Part shown: positions 1 to 7,888 of the stretch, piece after piece
Layout of the letters: the number at the start of each line of letters is the position of its first letter
How positions within the stretch are numbered: the first letter of the stretch is position 1
Origin: Aphidius gifuensis
Lineage: Eukaryota; Arthropoda; Insecta; Hymenoptera; Braconidae
Assembly: GCF_014905175.1 (NCBI RefSeq)
Contig: NC_057793.1
Span: forward strand, 13,356,369-13,420,368
Reading direction: 5' to 3'
DNA length: 64,000 nt
Position numbers and translations under genes: made by a program
The notes under the pieces: generated by a model
What the model was told of the DNA's origin: nothing
Database searches by the model: none
The model's input: only the letters and a program-made list of their open reading frames with translations

Positions 1-492
1 CGAAGAAATTTTAAAATCGAGTAACTTGTCAGTGGCAATATTGTTGAGCAGTATATCAAGAAGTTTTATGCATATTTTTAGGTATTTTTATTAATTATCT
101 ATTGAGTTATTAATTTAACAACAATATGAGAGCCACCGTTAAGGCTTCACGCGGAGTACTTTTCTTACTAATTGTCGCGCGACGCACTAGAAAAATATTG
201 ATAACTTTTTTAAACATTAATGTTAATGAGTTTTTTTAACGTGAAAAGTTGCGTAATGAAATGGATAATAAAAAAGGTAAAATGAAAAAATGTAAAAAAA
301 GAGGGAGAAAGTAGTAGAATTTCCATTTGTTTATAAAAATTGTTAATAACTTTTGCTAATTTTTGATTTAAATTTATTATTTTATTTTTTTCAAAAAGAT
401 CGGTTTATTTTCAATATTCTGTATAAAAATTATTTATTTCCTTCTAGCAGATCAATAGATATCATTTTTTTCAATTAACACTAGCAAAAAAT
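1..492. other. AT-rich non-coding flank
   Basis: No coding region, RNA gene or clear repeat structure can be supported here. The capsid similarity of the next feature stops near 600, so the left end of the Maverick has been lost and its terminal inverted repeat is not recognisable in this stretch. Confidence 0.5.
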
Positions 493-990
493 TCATTTAT
501 TAATAACAATTAGAATAATCGAAATTTTCAAAAAACAACGAAAACGTATTCTTGTATCCTTAAGAACTATAAAAAAATAGTACTTATTATTATAATCCCG
601 GGTAAGGCATTTTGAGGGGGGCTCAGTTGTTTTATTTTTGCTCATACCATTTTGATTTATCCACCCTGCATTTTCATAATTCATTCTTGAACTTAATGAC
701 AAATAATTTTTCATTGTAGATGTTATACCAACATTCTTTGATTTATCAATTAAAACTCCATTTAATTCATAACGCATTTCATCAAACAGAAAACACATAG
801 CATTATTTACTAACGTTAAAAAAAAAATATGGGCAAGTGGATCTTCTGCATTTGCAGCAGCATGTTGTTGCGTTAATTTTCCACTCATACGTATATAGCT
901 TTTTGATGGTAGAACAAACAAATCTTGATTCTGTATTGATATTCTTATTTCATTACTATTATCGAAGCTCGTTGATCCAAATGACTGATG

Positions 991-999
991 AGCACGTAG
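991..999. repeat. 9-bp target-site duplication, left copy
   Basis: AGCACGTAG at 991-999 is repeated exactly at 2952-2960. The two copies bracket the foldback element and lie inside the capsid gene, which fixes both insertion site and element ends. Confidence 0.88.
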
Positions 1000-2951
1000 G
1001 CAAGATTATCATATCCGAGACAACATGTTTTTTTGTTGGTTTCTTATCGGAAATTTTCTCACGATTACGGGAAAAATACGGAAAAAATTCCTACGAGTGC
1101 GCAAAGTGGTTAAAAATCGAGTTGAAATATCGAAAAAACGGCTATTTATTGATTGTATATCGTATAGTTATTAAAATAACGAATAATTCCAGAATTTAAT
1201 AATTGCAATCAATAGAGCTCGTCAAAGAGAAAAAAATGTCTTAAAAATTTTTTCGATATCTCGAATAATTTTCGAGCTATGATAATTTAAAAATTTCGAT
1301 ATAATGATTTTTTTTTTTTTTTTTCGGATATAATAACTGCAATCGATAAGGCTCGTCAAGAAAAAAAAAAAAAGTCTACATAAAAATTTCGATATTTCGA
1401 ATAGTTTTCGAGTTATAATAACTTATAAATTTCGATATATTATTTTTTTTTTTTTTTTTTCAATTTTTATAACGGCAATCGATAAAATTCGCCAAGTTAA
1501 AAAAAAAAGTCCAAATAGAAATTTCCATATCTCGAATAGTTATTGAATTATCGATATTTTTACAAAAAATTATACAGTTTTAGAAGGGATTGTGAAAAAA
1601 AAGATGTAGCTAAGTGAAAAATATAGCTGGTAAAATTATGTAGATATTGTGTGTTTGACTATGAATATAGCTAAGTTAAAAATATAGCTAAGTAAAAAAT
1701 ATAGCTAAGTAAAAAATATAGCTAAGTAAAAAATATAACTAAGTAAAAAGTATAGCTAAGTTAAAAATATAGCTAAGTAAAAAATATAGCTAAATAAAAA
1801 AATATAGCTAAGTAAAAAATATAGTTAAGTAAAATTATGTAGATATTGTGTGTTTGGCTATAAATATAGCTAAGTAAAAAATATAGCTAAGGAAAAGATG
1901 TAGCTAAGTAAAAAATATAGCTAAGCAAAAAATATAGCTAAGTAAAAAATATAGCTAAGTAAAAAATATAGCTAAGTAAAAAATATAGCTAAGTAAAATA
2001 TATAGCTAAGTAAAAAATATAGCTAAGTAAAATATATACCTAAGTAAAAAATATAGCTAAGTAAAAAATATAGCTAAGTAAAAAATATAGCTAAGTAAAA
2101 AATATAGCTGGTAAAATTATGTAGATATTGTGTGTTTGTCTATAAATACAGCTAAGTAAAATATATAGCTAAGTAAAAAATATAGCTGGTAAAATTATGT
2201 AGATATTGTGTGTTTGTCTATAAATACAGCTAAGTAAAATATATAGCTAAGTAAAAAATATAGCTAAGTAAAAAATATAGCTAAGTTAAAAATATAGCTA
2301 AGTAAAAAACCTAGCGACTAAGTAAAAAAAAACTTGGATATATTGTTGGCGTTACCCAGAAAACTTTTTACTTTTCGTATACTTCTTTGGAAAAATATCG
2401 ATAATTCAATAACTATTCGAGATATGGAAATTTCTATTGGGACTTTTTTTTTTAACTTGGCGAATTTTATCGATTGCCGTTATAAAAATTAAAAAAAAAA
2501 AAAAAAAAATAATATATCGAAATTTATAAGTTATTATAACTCGAAAACTATTCGAAATATCGAAATTTTTATGTAGACTTTTTTTTTTTTCTTGACGAGC
2601 CTTATCGATTGCAGTTATTATATTTGAAAAAAAAAAAAAAAATCAATATATCGAAATTTTTAAATTATCATAGCTCGAAAATTATTCGAGATATCGAATA
2701 AATTTTTAAGACATTTTTTTCTCTTCGACGAGCTCTATCGATTGCAATTATTAAATTCTGGAATTATTCGTTATTTTAACAACTATACGATATACAACCA
2801 ATAAATAGCCGTTTTTTCGATATTTCAACTCGATTTTTAACCACTTTGCGCACTCGTAGGAATTTTTTCCGTATTTTTCCCGTAATCGTGAGAAAATTTC
2901 CTGTAAGAAACCAACAAAAAAACATGTTGTCTCGGATATGATAATATCCCC
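1000..2951. mobile_element. Foldback-type (MULE-like) transposon with satellite core
   Basis: The element has two inverted arms of about 565 bp (1000-1565 and 2387-2951) around a tandem core of about 820 bp. Its outer ends read GCAAGATTATCATATCC and, on the other strand, GGGGATATTATCATATCC. It is flanked by a perfect 9-bp direct duplication, AGCACGTAG, at 991-999 and 2952-2960. Long arms, a repeated core and a 9-bp duplication are the hallmarks of foldback elements, which in Drosophila are linked to the Mutator superfamily. No transposase is encoded. Each arm carries a short shared ORF that ends NNSRI. A second, damaged copy lies at about 57250-58738. Confidence 0.88.
1566..2386. repeat. 17-bp tandem array (TAGCTAAGTAAAAAATA)
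   Basis: About 40 copies of a 17-bp unit beginning TAGCTAAG lie in the core of the foldback. They are interrupted several times (near 1631, 1829, 2110 and 2192) by a recurring spacer containing ATGTAGATATTGTGTGTTTG, which gives a higher-order pattern. At 1889-1905 a variant unit reads like the satellite unit of the 18-25 kb array. Confidence 0.9.
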
Positions 2952-3160
2952 AGCACGTAGCTCATAGTTGGATATTTCATTGTTAAATTGAACTGGCGCG
3001 TTTATATCGAAAATATTTTCATCACTCATTTTGACGTGTAAAACAATTAAGACAAGTTATATTTATCCAATTAAAATTCCAAAATTTTTTTTTACTTTTG
3101 ACCCAGACTCTGCAGGTAATTTATATTCTGAGGTGTCAATTTCTTGACTGCTCGATTCAG

Positions 3161-3215
3161 ACTGACTGGAGGTGTCCATAATGTGCTGCTTTTATACGAT
3201 GCCCCACATTTTATA
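3161..3215 (-). promoter_or_regulatory. Capsid gene core promoter (TATA + TCAGT)
   Basis: On the minus strand TATAAAAG lies at 3196-3189 and the arthropod-type initiator TCAGT at 3165-3161. From the first T of TATA to the A of the initiator is 33 nt. A second TATAAAA lies at 3215-3209. The predicted leader to the capsid ATG at 3029 is about 134 nt. Confidence 0.6.
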
Positions 3216-3243
3216 GCGCGTGAATTGAAGCCAATTCCCATTC

Positions 3244-3921
3244 CTATGATTTTACGTGTAACGTAATGGTTATTGTTTCACCACGGAAATTTACTAATTT
3301 TCCGTTTTGATCAACAATTTTTAGTTGTAAATGATCAATTGTTTTAACAGTAATTGGTAAATAGATTGGATTAGCTGGTACTTCAATTATTTTATAACCA
3401 GGTGGTACAGCAGGAAAAAAGTTATATATTGTATGAACTTTTTGTTGATTCACGTAAGCTCCTGTTGTAATGTTGCACTCGATTCTCAATGTATTCACTT
3501 TTAAAATATTAATCGGGTAGTTTGATTCATATTTTGTATCTGCCCTCAATAGTCTAGGTGTAAATCCTAGTAAACGTGCTGGTGATTTTGGTTTTACAAA
3601 ATCAATATCTCTTTCACTTGTTATATATGAATGTAAAGTATTTTTATTATATGTAATTTTGATTCCATATTCTTCTAAGTAAGCAGCTAAATCATCTATT
3701 TCATAACTTCCAGTTGGTATTTCAATTTTATCAAAACCGTTAAAATATGAAATTATATTATTTTCATGATCGATATTTGGCAATGAATTAAATGATAAAA
3801 ATGAAATTAGTGCTAATGAATAATTTTTTTCACTTGATAATTGTATTGGTGGAAAGTAATCAGTTTCTAAGACTGAAGATTTACCGGTGAGAGTTAAAGT
3901 GAACGTTTCGTTCATTGTCAA
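3244..3921 (-). CDS. Maverick minor capsid (penton-like) protein
   Basis: This is an intact ORF of 225 residues. The C-terminal half has the conserved run of the Maverick minor capsid protein: LLGF near residue 117, IECNITTG near 150, then HTIYNFFPAVPPGYKIIE, IYLPITV and NFRGETITI. The family folds as a single jelly roll and forms the pentameric vertices of the predicted capsid. Size is normal for the family and the start is the first ATG (MTMNETF). It has its own promoter: a TATA box overlaps the stop codon of the protease gene upstream and a TCAGT initiator lies 32 nt further on. No frame damage is visible, unlike several neighbours. Assignment is by recognised motifs. Confidence 0.85.
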   Translation of the reverse strand: MTMNETFTLTLTGKSSVLETDYFPPIQLSSEKNYSLALISFLSFNSLPNIDHENNIISYFNGFDKIEIPTGSYEIDDLAAYLEEYGIKITYNKNTLHSYITSERDIDFVKPKSPARLLGFTPRLLRADTKYESNYPINILKVNTLRIECNITTGAYVNQQKVHTIYNFFPAVPPGYKIIEVPANPIYLPITVKTIDHLQLKIVDQNGKLVNFRGETITITLHVKS

Positions 3922-3933
3922 GGTCGATAAATA

Positions 3934-3968
3934 ACTGATTAGAAATTTCCTTTTCTTCCGCTTTTATA
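3934..3968 (-). promoter_or_regulatory. Minor capsid core promoter overlapping the protease stop
   Basis: TATAAAA at 3968-3962 shares bases with the TAA stop of the protease gene. TCAGT follows at 3938-3934, 32 nt from the first T of TATA to the initiator A. The minor capsid ATG is 15 nt downstream of the predicted start. Confidence 0.62.
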
Positions 3969-4326
3969 GTTTTCCTGTGAGAAATGCGAGACATAAATGT
4001 CCGCAATTATACGTATTCCAATCTTGATAACGTTTATAATTATAAGTGATGCTACCAACATTAAGATAACTGACAAGATCTTTCGGTGGTTGTAAGTTGC
4101 CAAAACTATCAAAGTATATTGCTGAATTTTTATTGAGTTTTTTATATGCTACCCAATGTGTTCCAGGATTCCTCTCATCATCTAAATTGATGATTCCACA
4201 CTCTTGTTCCCATGGTCCATCTTTTGGCATATCATTTCGCATAAAAACTCCACGGAAATTAGCAATTTTTGATTGTTTAGCAAATTTTAATAAATCACCG
4301 TCAGTTAAAGCTCTTTGTGGTAGCAT
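3964..4326 (-). CDS. Adenain-like cysteine protease
   Basis: This intact 120-residue ORF is the Maverick maturation protease, related to adenovirus adenain (C5/C48 type), which cleaves capsid precursors. Catalytic residues are visible in the expected order: His in GTHWVAYKK (about residue 57), Asp in YFDSFG (about 73) and Cys in YNCGHLCLAF (about 108). The Gln before the Cys block fits the pattern DWNTYNCGH. Length is a little short but all catalytic positions are present. The ATG overlaps the stop of the upstream basic-protein gene in a TGATG, so it is probably translated by termination-reinitiation from the same message. No separate TATA-TCAGT was seen for it. Confidence 0.85.
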   Translation of the reverse strand: MLPQRALTDGDLLKFAKQSKIANFRGVFMRNDMPKDGPWEQECGIINLDDERNPGTHWVAYKKLNKNSAIYFDSFGNLQPPKDLVSYLNVGSITYNYKRYQDWNTYNCGHLCLAFLTGKL

Positions 4327-4823
4327 CAGTTGAAGTTTTTTGGAGAGAGATAAAGTCCCATACCGCTTTTATGTGGTGTTAAATAAAGTCCTTTTCCTAT
4401 GGCAATTGATTCCATCATTTTATTGTTTCGCTTATTTTCATTTAATTGTTCTTTACTTGTCTTTACTGCATTGATAGCTTTGACAACACCAGATGCTCCA
4501 CCAACTAACCCACCCAGAGCTGATATAGCTGAGAAAATCGGGATTGAAAGCGGTAAATCACCACCGATATGTTTAGCAACTGGTAAAACTCTAGGTACTG
4601 TAATAGCTTTCTTGCCACCATTTTTTTTAATAGCTGCTGATGAATTATTTGATCCCTTCATTGCTTGTTTTGCTGCTTGTACGATTTTTGAAAATGATAT
4701 TTTCTTTTTTGTTATTTTCTTTTTTTTAACTGCACGTTTTTTATTTTTTATTAATTTTCCTCCAGTCTTTTTTTTTATTTTTCTATTTTTCAACGAAGAT
4801 AATGGTTTTTTTTTCTCGTACAT
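4326..4823 (-). CDS. Basic/hydrophobic Maverick protein (PX/PY-type)
   Basis: This is a 165-residue ORF with two parts. The N-terminal 55 residues are extremely Lys-rich and would bind nucleic acid or act as a nuclear-localisation region. Residues about 75-115 form a hydrophobic Gly/Ala stretch (LPLSIPIFSAISALGGLVGG) that could insert in a membrane, followed by a short helix and the repeated C-terminal motif GLYLTP / GLYLSP. Small basic, membrane-active proteins at this position are usual in Mavericks and resemble adenovirus core or lytic minor proteins, but the exact function is not known to me. Its 5' end overlaps the PLA2 gene by 34 nt and its stop overlaps the protease start by one base, so the three genes form one operon-like unit. 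Confidence 0.7.
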   Translation of the reverse strand: MYEKKKPLSSLKNRKIKKKTGGKLIKNKKRAVKKKKITKKKISFSKIVQAAKQAMKGSNNSSAAIKKNGGKKAITVPRVLPVAKHIGGDLPLSIPIFSAISALGGLVGGASGVVKAINAVKTSKEQLNENKRNNKMMESIAIGKGLYLTPHKSGMGLYLSPKNFN

Positions 4824-5221
4824 TTCTTTTTCTTTTTTTCAGTAACACAACCCATGCCAAATTTTGATTTTACTTTCATTGCTCCAGTAACGAATGTAGC
4901 TGCTGCTCTCTCACTTAAACTTGCGTCTTTAGAAAAAATACGTTTAGCTGCTTCACGAGCTAAAATATCATCAGCTGCGTTTCTTGCCTTAATGTCGTTG
5001 CGATTTTTCGAATATGCAATATCGTGATTTTTACAGGCTGCGTCCAAAGGATTAATTCCCGGATCTCCTCTTGCTAAACGTTTTTCTAACTTGGTACCTG
5101 GTCCACAATATGAATAACCAGGCAGATGGAGTTCGAATGGTAACTTGTTGATTATTTTATTGAGAATTCCTTTTCCACAAAGTTTTTTGTTCTTTTTCTT
5201 TTTTGACGTATGCTCAATCAT
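4790..5221 (-). CDS. Phospholipase-A2-like (parvovirus VP1u-like) protein
   Basis: The ORF encodes 143 residues. After a Lys-rich start, residues about 33-75 carry the PLA2 signature: the calcium-loop type motif YCGPGT, then LDAACKNHDIAYSKN with the catalytic His-Asp pair. This is the arrangement of the VP1-unique PLA2 domain of parvoviruses, which opens the endosomal membrane during entry. A Lys-rich C-terminus follows. In a Maverick such a protein would be a virion component, which is inference. The gene is first in a minus-strand unit PLA2 - basic protein - protease. It shares a 73-bp divergent promoter region with the ATPase gene. No frame damage is seen. Confidence 0.82.
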   Translation of the reverse strand: MIEHTSKKKKNKKLCGKGILNKIINKLPFELHLPGYSYCGPGTKLEKRLARGDPGINPLDAACKNHDIAYSKNRNDIKARNAADDILAREAAKRIFSKDASLSERAAATFVTGAMKVKSKFGMGCVTEKKKKKCTRKKNHYLR

Positions 5222-5233
5222 AGCTTATAACAG

Positions 5234-5284
5234 ACTGATTTGCTTTGGTATAAAACGGTTGAATTTATATGATTTGAGCTCAGT
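5234..5284. promoter_or_regulatory. Divergent promoter pair for PLA2 (-) and ATPase (+)
   Basis: Two core promoters interlock in the 73 bp between the genes. Plus strand: TATAAAA at 5249-5255 and TCAGT at 5280-5284, 33 nt from T to A, with ATG at 5295. Minus strand: TATAAA at 5269-5264 and TCAGT at 5238-5234, again 33 nt, with ATG at 5221. The identical spacing on both strands argues against chance. Confidence 0.65.
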
Positions 5285-5294
5285 GCTCATCACG

Positions 5295-6011
5295 ATGGAA
5301 TACCAGAAACAAGCTCTAAAATTACCAGTTATAAACTTTGATATAATTACATCGAAAAGTGGTAATGGTTTAAAAGAAAAACGACATGGTGATTTACTAC
5401 CAAATACAATAAGATGTGCGATAATTGGAGGAATTAATTGTGGTAAAACGAACGCTTTAATGAGTTTAATTGTTGATCCAAATGGTTTACGATTTGCAAA
5501 TATTTATATTTATAGTAAATCATTATACCAACCAAAATATCAATTTTTAGAAAAGTTACTAGAACCACTTGAAGAAATAAATTATTATAAATTTTCAGAC
5601 AACGATCAAGTTGTACCAGTTGACGAAGCAAAACCAAATTCTTTGTTTATATTTGACGACGTTGCAACTGAAAAGCAGGACCATATAAAAACATTTTTTT
5701 GTATGGGAAGGCACAAAGCTGTTGATTCTTTTTATTTATGTCAATCATATGCATGAATACCAAAACATTTAATACGTGATGATATCAATTTTTTAATAGT
5801 CTTCCCACAAGATGATACAAATTTAAAGCATATACATCACGATCACGTTAATATTGATATGGAGTATAGTAAATTCCGGCAGATGTGTGTAGATTGTTGG
5901 AAAGAAAAATATTGCTTCCTGTGTATCGATAAAGATAGAGATATAGAAAAAGGGCGATACAGAAAAAATTTTGACTGCTTTATAGCTATAAATAACAAAA
6001 CAATTTGTTAA
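5295..6011 (+). pseudogene. Maverick packaging ATPase (FtsK/HerA-type), one in-frame stop
   Basis: The product is the A32/FtsK-like genome-packaging ATPase, which drives DNA into preformed capsids. Walker A is GGINCGKTN (about residue 45) and Walker B is LFIFDDVA (about residue 118). A single TGA at 5754-5756 interrupts the frame after QSYA; the same frame then continues with IPKHLIRDD for 84 more codons to TAA at 6009-6011. Length on both sides matches a full family member of about 240 residues. The start at 5295 is chosen because it follows the promoter at 5249-5284; an earlier in-frame ATG at 5145 lies inside the PLA2 gene. One substitution would account for the break. Readthrough is possible but I see no evidence for it. 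Confidence 0.83.
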
Positions 6012-6022
6012 ATTTTCTCAGT
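5987..6022 (+). promoter_or_regulatory. Core promoter inside the ATPase 3' end
   Basis: TATAAAT at 5987-5993 lies within the last ATPase codons, and TCAGT is at 6018-6022. The spacing is 33 nt, identical to the neighbouring promoters. It would drive the acidic ORF that starts at 6049. Confidence 0.58.
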
Positions 6023-6048
6023 TAATTGTAAAATCGCAAAGGATCAAC

Positions 6049-6957
6049 ATGCCTCTTTGTGAGCAAGAACTAGTTGATGAAACAAAATTTTTAAGTGAAA
6101 TTGAAAAAGTACAAGACGTTATTCGGAAAAAATATCAATATTTAGGGAAAGAAAATATATCAGAAGTTGCGAATGAATATCTTAAACCTGTTGTCACACC
6201 GCTCAACAAATTAGCTGCACAACTGCCAACAACAACAACGATCAACAAAAAATCATTAATTGATGATAAATCATTTCCGGATAAAAAAAATACGAATGAT
6301 GAAAAAAATAATTCAACACATGAGGACAATTATAGTACTTCTGATATTGAAGAATCAGTTTATGAACAAGAAGGTGAATATGATACTGCTGATGAAGGTG
6401 AGGAAACATTTGTGGAAGAATCAAATAAAGATTTAATAGATGATTACTTAGGAAAAATCAATAGTATACAGTGGGATAAAGATTATGGTGTAAAAAAAGT
6501 GAAATCTGATTACAAAATTGGAAATGCAAAAATATTCTTTAACGATGATGAATTAAATATTTTTGATACATCTTACAAAATAACACCAGGATTAATGGAA
6601 TTATTATTTATGAAGTCACCAGACAGAAGAACTATCACTGATATTGATGAAAAAAATTATAATAAAATTATTAATAATACAAACGCACATCATCAATATC
6701 ATAGATCTAATATGCCAATAAAAAATTCAGCATCTCGATAATACATTGATTTTATTGCACCTCATGAGAATAATGATAATGAGCATTATGGTACTGGATT
6801 ATTACCAACGGTTATGACTCTTAGAAAAAATAATCCAAGTAGAGTCAATTATATCTATTGGGACGATCCGAATGAACTTGTTGATCGATTACGATTATTA
6901 GTAGCATCAAGAGCAGCTGGTAATCCGAATCATGATAATGAGATCATGTCGTCACGT
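6049..6957 (+). pseudogene. Conserved acidic Maverick ORF, stop-interrupted and C-terminally truncated
   Basis: This is 230 codons from 6049 to a TAA at 6739-6741, then the same frame continues. The N-terminal part is helical (VQDVIRKKYQYLG), the middle is acidic and Asn/Lys-rich, and the region after the stop includes the recognisable block IYWDDPNELVDRLRLLVASRAAGN. I know this block as the C-terminus of a conserved Maverick protein of unknown function that precedes the integrase. Normally the block is followed by a short tail; here, near 6946-6957, the sequence switches directly to integrase. Two lesions are therefore visible, a nonsense codon and a deletion. Promoter at 5987-6022. Function unknown; a virion or DNA-associated role would be a guess. 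Confidence 0.7.
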
Positions 6958-7806
6958 AAAGTTGATATTCGTGATAAGGATGAAACGTGGCAAGCTGATC
7001 TTGTTGAAATGATTGAACATTCAAAGATCAATTCTGGATATAATTATATTTTAACAGTCATTGATATTTTCTCAAGATTCAGCTGGGCTGTTGGACTCAA
7101 AAATAAAACTGGAAAAGAGGTAACAGCAGCAATGGAATCAATATTCAAAAAAGGTCGAATATGCAAAAATCTTCATGTGGATCAAGGAAAAGAATTTTAT
7201 AATTCAACATTCAAAACAATGTTAAAAAAATATAATGTTCATATGTATTCAACATTTACTCATTTAAAAGCATCAATAGTTGAACGATTCAATAGAACAC
7301 TAAAAAACAAAATGTTTTTTGAATTTAGCATGCAAGGAAATTATAAATGGTTGAAATTGCTGCCAGAATTAATTAAAAAATATAATAATACAAAACATCG
7401 CACAATTAAAATGAAACCAGTTGAAGTTGTTGGTAAAAATATTAAAATATTAAAACAAACTGTATTTGAAAGTTTAAATCATTGTCATGTTAAAATTAAA
7501 TTTAAATTAAATCAACATGTAAGAATAAGTAAATATAAGCATGTCTTTGATAAAGGATATAAACCAAATTGGACAAACGAAATATTCACAATTACTAAAA
7601 TTAATAAAACATCACCTGTAACGTATAAGCTTGAAGACTATCAAGAAAATCCAATACAAGGAAGCTTTTATACTGAAGAGCTACAAAAAGTTCGACATTC
7701 TGACATTTATTTGATTGAAAAAGTTTTGAAAAGACGAGGGAATAAAATGTATGTAAAATATCTTGGATTTGACAATAGTCATAATCAAAGGGTAGATAAT
7801 CAATAA
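6814..7806 (+). pseudogene. Maverick retroviral-type integrase with chromodomain, N-terminally deleted
   Basis: The DDE catalytic core is intact: Asp in TWQADLVEM (residue 62 of this ORF), Asp in HVDQGKEFYN (123) and Glu in SIVERFNRTLK (157). It is followed by YNNTKHRTIKMKP and an SH3-like region with VRISKYKHVFDKGYKPNW. Residues about 294-325 (IYLIEKVLKRRG, MYVKYLGF) form a C-terminal chromodomain, expected to guide integration to chromatin; an aromatic residue usual near its end appears to be replaced by Arg. The N-terminal part, including the zinc-binding HHCC domain, is missing. The first 45 residues belong to the preceding acidic ORF, so a deletion has fused the two. The enzyme would integrate linear element DNA. 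The deletion makes activity unlikely. Confidence 0.83.
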
Positions 7807-7888
7807 ACTAATAAATAAAAAAGCAATGCGTATTTATTTTCTTACAATTATTTTTTTATTATATACATTTATACAACTTTTATTTACA

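Larger units (their letters stand above)
493..3029 (-). pseudogene. Maverick/Polinton major capsid protein, split by a foldback element
   Basis: The gene starts at 3029. Its first 26 codons run to 2952 and the body resumes at 990. The body includes NNAMCFLFDEMRYELNG and KNVGITSTMKNYLSL, which I recognise as typical of the double-jelly-roll major capsid protein (hexon-like) of Mavericks; this protein would build the icosahedral shell. Two breaks are visible. The element at 1000-2951 with its 9-bp target duplication interrupts codon 26; the two halves lie in the same reading frame on either side of one copy of the duplication. Similarity then ends near 600, after an AGW motif, and the remaining codons to 493 look like unrelated AT-rich sequence, so most of the C-terminal half is missing. 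A TATA-TCAGT promoter lies upstream at 3161-3196. The gene is not functional here. The family call rests on recognised motifs, not on a search. Confidence 0.8.

Noticed and set aside
837..1199. 120-codon plus-strand ORF across the left foldback arm
   Set aside because: Its first third is the antisense of the capsid gene and the rest is arm sequence repeated in the right arm. It is a chimera created by the insertion, not a gene.
2751..3029. 92-codon minus-strand ORF at the capsid start
   Set aside because: The first 26 codons are capsid and the remainder is foldback arm, so it is the truncated capsid reading into the insertion.
3063..3179. 38-codon Ser-rich minus-strand ORF upstream of the capsid gene
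   Set aside because: The predicted transcription start at about 3163 lies downstream of its ATG, and no homology is apparent. Probably chance.
4399..4845. Long plus-strand ORF of 148 codons
   Set aside because: It is the exact antisense of the basic Maverick protein; Lys codons read back as Phe/Leu runs.
5145..5294. Earlier in-frame start for the ATPase at 5145
   Set aside because: It lies inside the PLA2 gene, upstream of the ATPase TATA box and initiator, and the added residues are low-complexity Phe runs.
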